DNA of 64,000 nt from Gammaproteobacteria bacterium (GTDB lineage Bacteria > Pseudomonadota > Gammaproteobacteria > Enterobacterales > Permianibacteraceae). Made by a program: the position numbers and the translations under genes. Within the stretch, counting starts at the first letter, position 1; the number at the start of each line of letters is the position of its first letter. Shown in pieces: positions 58,799 to 64,000 of this stretch. The stretch is taken from positions 62,001 through 126,000 of the forward strand of contig JACPFT010000013.1 of assembly GCA_016182845.1 (NCBI GenBank), given 5' to 3'. The notes under the pieces were generated by a model that saw nothing but the letters and a program-made list of their open reading frames with translations, did no database searches and had not been told where the DNA came from.

Positions 58799-60667
58799 TC
58801 ATTTCTGCTTGCGCAACCACTCCAGGGCGCCGCTGCTCGCCTCCCAGACCGGCCGCATGGCCTCGCGGTAAAACCAGGCCTGATCCTTACCGCCGTGCGA
58901 GACCCAGCCGGGATTTAGCGCGGGCTTGCGCGGGTTCTTCGCTAGCAGCATCTTCGCGACTTCCGGGTATTGGGCGCTCAGGGTCCTGGCCCGTTCCGCC
59001 GCCTGCTCCATGTCGCCCAGCAACCACAGCGCAAGCACGCCGTTGTAGCCGAGGTGAGGGCCATCCTCGGGATAGCCCTCGTGCAAGGCACGGGCCTCGG
59101 CCGCTTCGCCGCGCTTGAGCAGCCTATCCGACGCGAGTTCGCGGTAGCCGTGGTTGTCGTTGGGATTCAGGCGCAGGAACAAATGCAGCAACTCATCGTA
59201 CTCCGCATCATGGGCCTCGCCCCGCTCCATACCCAACTCCAGCCAGAACAGTTTTTGCGCGAGGGCGCGCAAGGCCGGGCGGTTCTCGTGGATCACCCAG
59301 GGGATGGTCCCCGCGTACTGGATGTTCCGGGCGAACAGGAGACGCCAGAGCGTGTGCACGCGTTCTACCAATGGCCCCAGCAGTGGCAAGTCGATGGCCT
59401 CCAGGGGCACATCCAGGCTGGTCAGCAGGAGCAGCAGATCGTCCAGCACCTCGAAGCTGTCGAAGGCCTGCGGGTTCGCCACCAGCCAGCGCAGCCAGGG
59501 CTCGAAGTCCCCCTCGGCGGCGTCGTGCCATTCGAGTTGCAGATGGGTCAGCGAAGGCTTGCTCTGGGGAAATAGCTTGCACCACTGCTTTTCGAGCTTC
59601 TTCAGCTTGGCATCGGCCGCCATCTCGGCCATTTCCTCGTCGCCGCGCAGCGTGTAATGCAGCACGGGCTCCGGCAGCGGGCGCAGCAGTTCGGCGAGTT
59701 CGCCCAGCTCCGGCTCCTCCGCGCACGCCAGGGCGAAGGGCAGGATTCCGGGAGCGGCGATCATCTGCTCCATGAGCTCGATCAGATCGTCGTGCTCATG
59801 GCCCCAGTCCCGCCTCAGGCGCTGCTTCCAGTACTTCAGGCGCTCGGCCGCCAGCTCGCTCTTGCCCTCGCTCAGCAGGGTCAGGACCTCGAGATGGCTC
59901 AGGTGCGGATCCTGGGGATTGAGGCGCATGGCCTCGTGGAACGCCGCCCAGGCCGCAGGGAAATCGCCCTGGTCCGCGAGCTGGGTGACGCGGTGTTGCA
60001 GGGCCTCGGCGCGCAGCACCCGGCTCGGCGCCGCCAGCGTCTGCGCCTGCAACTGGACGCGCTTGCGCGGCATGTCCAAGCCCCTGTAGGCATCGTCCAG
60101 GCAGCGGTACATCCAGGCATGCCTGTCGTGCAGCGCCGCGACGTCATAGGCCGGCTCCAGGAGCTTGCGCACGCGCTGGAACTCGCCCTCGTCCAACCAC
60201 CGGGCCGCGACTTCCGCCATGTCCGGCTCGCGCACCCGCTTGGCCGGCAACGTGTCGAGCTGCTTCTGCGGCAGGCAATCCATGACATAGGGCAGCAGCG
60301 ACGCCTGTATGCTCGCCCCACCCACGGCCTTCTCCAGCGGCAAGCAGCACTGCTTGTATTTCCGTCCCGAACCGCAGGAGCACAGCCCATTGCGCTCCGG
60401 CGCTGGCAGGGGCCTGGACCGCAGCTCGTTCTCGGGCAGCGGGATCAGGTTCCACAACTGCCGGGCCAGGCCTCGCATGGCGCAGCGGCGTTCCACTTCG
60501 TCCAAGTCCGGCGGCAGCGCGCCGGGCAGGAGGCGGGGAATCTGTTGGGAAAACGCCTCGATGAACAGCTCGGCCTCGCCCAGGGCCAGGGCGAACTCCG
60601 CGGCTTTGGCCAACAACTCGTGCATCTGCCGATCCTGCTGATCGGCATCGGGATAAGAGTCACGCAT
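58799..60667 (-). CDS. SEC-C zinc-motif protein with helical repeats
   Basis: A 622-residue protein. A SEC-C motif lies at about 96-108: C-S-C-G-S-G-R-K-Y-K-Q-C-C, with Cys96, Cys98, Cys107 and Cys108, expected to bind zinc. The remaining sequence is rich in leucine and alanine and helical, resembling TPR-type repeats. SEC-C motifs are found in SecA and in many uncharacterised proteins. It precedes the uncharacterised 58066-58791 gene. Function is unknown. Confidence 0.78.
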   Translation of the reverse strand: MRDSYPDADQQDRQMHELLAKAAEFALALGEAELFIEAFSQQIPRLLPGALPPDLDEVERRCAMRGLARQLWNLIPLPENELRSRPLPAPERNGLCSCGSGRKYKQCCLPLEKAVGGASIQASLLPYVMDCLPQKQLDTLPAKRVREPDMAEVAARWLDEGEFQRVRKLLEPAYDVAALHDRHAWMYRCLDDAYRGLDMPRKRVQLQAQTLAAPSRVLRAEALQHRVTQLADQGDFPAAWAAFHEAMRLNPQDPHLSHLEVLTLLSEGKSELAAERLKYWKQRLRRDWGHEHDDLIELMEQMIAAPGILPFALACAEEPELGELAELLRPLPEPVLHYTLRGDEEMAEMAADAKLKKLEKQWCKLFPQSKPSLTHLQLEWHDAAEGDFEPWLRWLVANPQAFDSFEVLDDLLLLLTSLDVPLEAIDLPLLGPLVERVHTLWRLLFARNIQYAGTIPWVIHENRPALRALAQKLFWLELGMERGEAHDAEYDELLHLFLRLNPNDNHGYRELASDRLLKRGEAAEARALHEGYPEDGPHLGYNGVLALWLLGDMEQAAERARTLSAQYPEVAKMLLAKNPRKPALNPGWVSHGGKDQAWFYREAMRPVWEASSGALEWLRKQK

Positions 60668-60755
60668 GATTCATTCCGCAGATAAAGAGCAGGCAGTGTA
60701 GCAAGGCCACCGCACAGGGCGTCAGAGCATCTGCCTCCTATGCCGCGCCTACCCT

Positions 60756-60785
60756 CTGGCAAGCCCCGAACCCGCCAACTATAGT
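60756..60785 (+). promoter_or_regulatory. possible promoter of the porin gene
   Basis: TATAGT at 60780-60785 (five of six) with CTGGCA at 60756-60761 (four of six) and an 18-base spacer, about 75 bases before the porin ATG. Confidence 0.4.
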
Positions 60786-60858
60786 CATTAACGCAAAGGC
60801 CACGGTCCCGCCTGGGCACGGCCGGCACGAGTTCCCTACCGACTCCGGGGGTGTTCCG

Positions 60859-62151
60859 ATGCGTAGAGCCTGTGCGCTTGTTTTTGCGCTCCTTCCGTTC
60901 GCCCAGCCCTGCGCCAGGGCCGATTCCGCCGGCCACGCGCTCGCCCCCATCGGCTATTTCCGCGCCAGCCTGAGCCGCAGCGAGGATGGCCATGGCCAGG
61001 CGGCCTTCCAGGCGCCGGGGTCCAAGGCCAAGTACCGCCTGGGCAACGAGCCGGACGCCTTCGGCGAGCTGGGCCTGGATTACCGCTATACCACAAGCGA
61101 CGGCGAGGACGCGCCCTATTGGCAGGGCGTGGTCATGCTCGACGCCTTCGCCGAGCACGGCAACAGCTCGCAATTCGAGTTCGACCACGTCGCCCAGGCC
61201 TATGCCATGGCGGCGAACCTGGTCGCCCCGGGGGTCAAGCTCTGGCTGGGCCGGCGCTACTACGAGCGCAAGAACATCGAAATGAACGACTACTTCTGGC
61301 TGAACAGCGGCCAGGGGTCGGAGTTCGGTGCCGGCGTCGAGGGCATACGCCTGGCCGGCGGCGAGCTGAAGCTGGCGGCGTTCCGCCTCGAAGACGACGA
61401 TCTGGCATCCCGCCTGCCCGGCAGCGCCGAACAGGGCACGCTGCACGGCAACAGCCTGGACCTGCGCCTGGGCGGTCTGGAGATCAATGCCGGCGGGAGG
61501 CTCACGCTCTGGGCCGAAGCGACGCGCCGACAGGACAGCTCCAGCCTGGGCTACGGGGACGAGGATGGCTGGGGCCTGGGGTTCTGGCACGACCAGGACA
61601 AGTTATTCGGCGGCAGCAACACCTTCTCCGTCCTCTACCGTAGCGGCGCCGCCATCACCCAGGGCAAGGTCAATCCCCGGCCGGTGCGCGAGGACCAGGG
61701 CTACGATCTCGCCGATGCCTCGGCCCTGGAAATCACCAACAACTATGTCTACGACGACCTGGAGCACTACGCGGTGCAATGGGCCGTGTTGTACCGGGAC
61801 GAGGACTTCGGCAGGCCCGGGATCGCCGGCAGCCATGTGCGCTGGGCCTGCACGGGCCTGCGACCCATCCTCCAGTTCAACACCTGGCTGAGCCTGGCCA
61901 CCGAGCTCAGCGTGGATCGGGTGGACGACGAGCTGAACGACCGGGACGGCAGCGTGCGCAAGGCGACCCTGGCCCTGCAGCTCGCCGAGAAGCCGGGCTA
62001 TTACCAGCGGCCGGTGCTGCGCTTGTTCGCGACCTACGCCGACTGGAGCGACGAGTTCCGGGGCCTGGTCGGCGCCGGCCCCGGCGATGCGCCCTATGGC
62101 GACGAGACCTCGGGGTGGACGGCGGGGCTGCAGGTGGAAGCCTGGTGGTGA
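60859..62151 (+). CDS. LamB-like carbohydrate porin
   Basis: A 430-residue outer-membrane protein: signal peptide to about residue 21, then beta-barrel pattern with W-L-G-R-R-Y-Y-E-R-K and N-D-Y-F-W-L near residues 132-152, a segment typical of maltoporin-family trimeric porins, and a C-terminal Trp-Trp. Sugar specificity cannot be told. Divergent from the SEC-C gene. Confidence 0.85.
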   Translation: MRRACALVFALLPFAQPCARADSAGHALAPIGYFRASLSRSEDGHGQAAFQAPGSKAKYRLGNEPDAFGELGLDYRYTTSDGEDAPYWQGVVMLDAFAEHGNSSQFEFDHVAQAYAMAANLVAPGVKLWLGRRYYERKNIEMNDYFWLNSGQGSEFGAGVEGIRLAGGELKLAAFRLEDDDLASRLPGSAEQGTLHGNSLDLRLGGLEINAGGRLTLWAEATRRQDSSSLGYGDEDGWGLGFWHDQDKLFGGSNTFSVLYRSGAAITQGKVNPRPVREDQGYDLADASALEITNNYVYDDLEHYAVQWAVLYRDEDFGRPGIAGSHVRWACTGLRPILQFNTWLSLATELSVDRVDDELNDRDGSVRKATLALQLAEKPGYYQRPVLRLFATYADWSDEFRGLVGAGPGDAPYGDETSGWTAGLQVEAWW

Positions 62152-62153
62152 GT

Positions 62154-62171
62154 TTCCCCCTTGTGGGGGAA
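62154..62171 (+). terminator. short GC hairpin after the porin gene
   Basis: TTCCCCC (62154-62160) and GGGGGAA (62165-62171) pair around TTGT. No long T-run follows; termination strength is unclear. Confidence 0.4.
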
Positions 62172-62229
62172 GGGTCCGGCGGGAGAGGAGCAGGCATGAA
62201 CACAAGCGGCGCGACGCCGAGGAGAGGGC

Positions 62230-63183
62230 ATGAACAAGATCTTGGGAATTAGCACGGCCTTGGCCGCGAGCCTCTCCGCCGCCCCGGCCCAGGCCGCCGA
62301 GCCCGGCGCGCTGGCCGCCCTGATCCGGGACAGCGAGCTGGTGGATCTCACGGTCACGGTCAGCGAGAACTACCCGGCCCATTGGCCCACCCACAACCAG
62401 TTCCAGCGCTGGACCTTCACCTGGTTCGAGCCCCGCCCCGGCCCTTACAGCGAGAACCCGGCCGTTGGCGAGGGCCACCGCTCGGTGGATCCGGCCGTAC
62501 CCAGCGCCGGCCCCTATTACGGCCAGCGTTTCGTCATCGACGAGCACACGGGCACCCAGGCCGATTTCCCCGCCCATTTCATCCCGCCGCCCACGAGCAA
62601 GATGCCCTTCGCCAGCGCGACCGGCTGGCTGACCGGCGACAAATATCCCTTGCGCGATCAGATGGGACCGGCCGTGGTCATCGACCTGCGCGCCATCCGG
62701 GACAAGGCCAAGAACGGCTTCAGCCCGGCGGTGACCGTGGACATGATCAAGGCCGACGAGGCCAAGCACGGCGCCATCCAGGCCGGCGACGTCGTGATCC
62801 TCTACAGCGGCTACAGCGACGCCTACTACCGGCCCTTCCCCGAGGGCAACCGCCTGGCCTTCGACCCGCTGATCGCGAAATCCGCGCCGGGCTGGCCGGC
62901 GCCGACCGTGGAGGCCGTGGAATACCTGGCGGGCAAGGGCGTCAGGCACATGGCCACCGACGGCCCCAGCATGGGCCCGGTGGAAGGCGGTCAGGCGGTG
63001 CACGTGGCCTTCCTGAAGACCGGCGGCAGCTGGACCGAGTTCACCACGAACCTGGGCAAGCTGCCGGCGCGCGGCGCCTATTTCATCAGCCTGTCCGCGA
63101 AGATCGTGGACGGCAGCGGCGGCCTGACCCGAGCCATCGCCATCAAGCCCAAGGGGGCGGCCGGTCTTATGGAAAAACCCTAG
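62230..63183 (+). CDS. secreted cyclase-family metal-dependent hydrolase
   Basis: A 317-residue exported protein (signal peptide to about residue 22, A-Q-A). The kynurenine-formamidase/cyclase metal motif appears at 106-116 as H-T-G-T-Q-A-D-F-P-A-H, with His106, Asp112 and His116, and Gln110 where many members have His. A GAGGAG ribosome site precedes the ATG. Substrate could be an amide or lactone; not determinable. Its neighbours are a porin and a binding protein. Confidence 0.82.
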   Translation: MNKILGISTALAASLSAAPAQAAEPGALAALIRDSELVDLTVTVSENYPAHWPTHNQFQRWTFTWFEPRPGPYSENPAVGEGHRSVDPAVPSAGPYYGQRFVIDEHTGTQADFPAHFIPPPTSKMPFASATGWLTGDKYPLRDQMGPAVVIDLRAIRDKAKNGFSPAVTVDMIKADEAKHGAIQAGDVVILYSGYSDAYYRPFPEGNRLAFDPLIAKSAPGWPAPTVEAVEYLAGKGVRHMATDGPSMGPVEGGQAVHVAFLKTGGSWTEFTTNLGKLPARGAYFISLSAKIVDGSGGLTRAIAIKPKGAAGLMEKP

Positions 63184-63198
63184 CAGGGAGAGATGGTC

Positions 63199-64000
63199 AT
63201 GCGTAGTTGGCGGAGCCGCGTGCTGCCCCTGATGCTCCTGGCCTGGGCGGGGGCTGTCCAGGCCCTGCCCAAATGCCTGTTCCTGTCCTCCTACCACCCC
63301 GAATACGAGTGGAACAAGGGCATAGAGCGTGGCGTGGAAACCGTCCTCGCGGGCAAGTGCGAGATCAAGAAGTTCTACATGGACACCCAGCGCAACCCCC
63401 AGGTCGAGTTCGGCCAGGCGGTGGCGCTCAAGGCCAAGGCCTGGATCGAGGCGGAGAAGCCGGACGTGGTCATCGCCTCGGACGATGCCGCCTCCCGCTA
63501 CGTGGTCGCGCCCTATTACAAGAACGCCACATTGCCCTTCGTGTTCTGCGGCATCAACTGGACCGTGGAGGAATACGGTTACCCCTTCGACAACGCCACC
63601 GGCATGATCGAGGTCACTCCGGCCCAGCAGGTAATCGTGGTCCTGCAGCAAGTCGTGGGCAGCCTGCGCCGGGGCCTGTTCCTGTCCGGCGACAATTATT
63701 CCGACCGCAAGGACTTCAAGGGTTTCAGCCTGGAATTCAAGGCCCGCAACATCGCCCTGGAGAGCGCCTTCGTCAGCGACATGGAGCAATGGGAGCAGGC
63801 CTTCGTCGCCGGCCAGGACTATGACTTCCTCATCGTCCACAACAACACCAATATCAAGGGCTGGAACGACGAGCGCGCCGTCGCCTTCCAGGCCGAGCGG
63901 GGCCGGCGCTTCGCCCTGACCCTGAACCGCTGGATGATGCCCTTCAGTATGTTCGGCGTGTTCAAGATCCCCGAGGAACAGGGCGAGTGGGCCGCTCAAA
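63199..64000 (+). CDS. periplasmic ABC_sub_bind-like protein, cut by the window end
   Basis: At least 267 residues with no stop before the window ends. A signal peptide (about residues 1-22) is followed by L-F-L-S-S-Y-H-P-E-Y-E-W-N, the start typical of ABC substrate-binding domains. The ATG at 63199 is chosen because GGGAG lies eight bases upstream; another ATG lies six bases earlier. Such domains also form the sensor part of signalling proteins, so an output domain may follow beyond the window. Confidence 0.75.
   Translation, partial: MRSWRSRVLPLMLLAWAGAVQALPKCLFLSSYHPEYEWNKGIERGVETVLAGKCEIKKFYMDTQRNPQVEFGQAVALKAKAWIEAEKPDVVIASDDAASRYVVAPYYKNATLPFVFCGINWTVEEYGYPFDNATGMIEVTPAQQVIVVLQQVVGSLRRGLFLSGDNYSDRKDFKGFSLEFKARNIALESAFVSDMEQWEQAFVAGQDYDFLIVHNNTNIKGWNDERAVAFQAERGRRFALTLNRWMMPFSMFGVFKIPEEQGEWAAQ

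Noticed and set aside
61603-63999. Very long minus-strand open frame opposite the porin, cyclase and binding protein genes
   Set aside because: Low-complexity Gly/Ala/His-rich translation, typical of an antisense frame in GC-rich coding DNA. The plus-strand genes have signal peptides and known motifs.

Overview
The window reads as chromosome of a GC-rich gammaproteobacterium. The stretch from about 15.6 to 40 kb carries housekeeping genes in an order familiar from Pseudomonas and its relatives (yqgE, ruvX, pilU-pilT, yggS, proC, yggT, a DUF4426 gene, rdgB, hemW, trmB, thiG-thiS, then mutY-yggX-tRNA-Phe). The genus cannot be fixed from the sequence alone. There is no rRNA, CRISPR array, transposase or prophage module. 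Accessory blocks interrupt or flank this backbone.

Region 1 (350-14942) is one tightly packed plus-strand operon and the most unusual part. It encodes an acyl carrier protein with a C-terminal zinc ribbon, two tandem ketosynthase/chain-length-factor-like pairs, a 954-residue fusion of a class III aminotransferase with an acyl-ACP-reductase-like domain, two SDR ketoreductases, and an export set (DUF1302-like outer-membrane barrel, LolA-like periplasmic protein, MMPL/RND transporter). The parts suggest that a chain built on the carrier protein is released reductively as an aldehyde, aminated, and exported as a long-chain amine or amino-lipid. No dehydratase, enoyl reductase, acyltransferase, thioesterase or phosphopantetheinyl transferase is present, so the product is open.

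Region 2 (15-40 kb) is the conserved backbone: a MerR regulator, yqgE, ruvX, an FNR-like protein, hexose-6-phosphate mutarotase, the pilus retraction ATPases, yggS-proC-yggT, then an insert of a dynamin-like GTPase, a hybrid histidine kinase and a GGDEF response regulator, then DUF4426-rdgB-hemW, a class A PBP-like protein, trmB, thiG-thiS, tRNA-Gly(CCC), an HDOD protein, mutY, yggX and tRNA-Phe(GAA). Intergenic spaces hold several families of palindromic repeats, including three composite elements with long terminal inverted repeats between co-directional genes.

Region 3 (40-49 kb) is a set of small accessory units, several with a visible palindromic operator: a Phd/ParE-type toxin-antitoxin pair, a GFA-like protein, a divergent LysR/MFS-efflux pair, a MarR-S41 protease operon, a periplasmic solute-binding protein, and the monomeric isocitrate dehydrogenase with a strong terminator.

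Region 4 (49-60.7 kb, minus strand) is a defence-like operon: ribbon-helix-helix regulator, SNF2 helicase, AlbA_2-type ATP-binding protein, type III Mod methyltransferase with an AT-rich specificity region, and type III Res helicase-nuclease. Upstream lie an uncharacterised protein and a SEC-C zinc-motif protein. Region 5 (60.8-64 kb) holds a LamB-like porin, a secreted cyclase-family metalloenzyme and a periplasmic-binding-domain protein cut by the window end.
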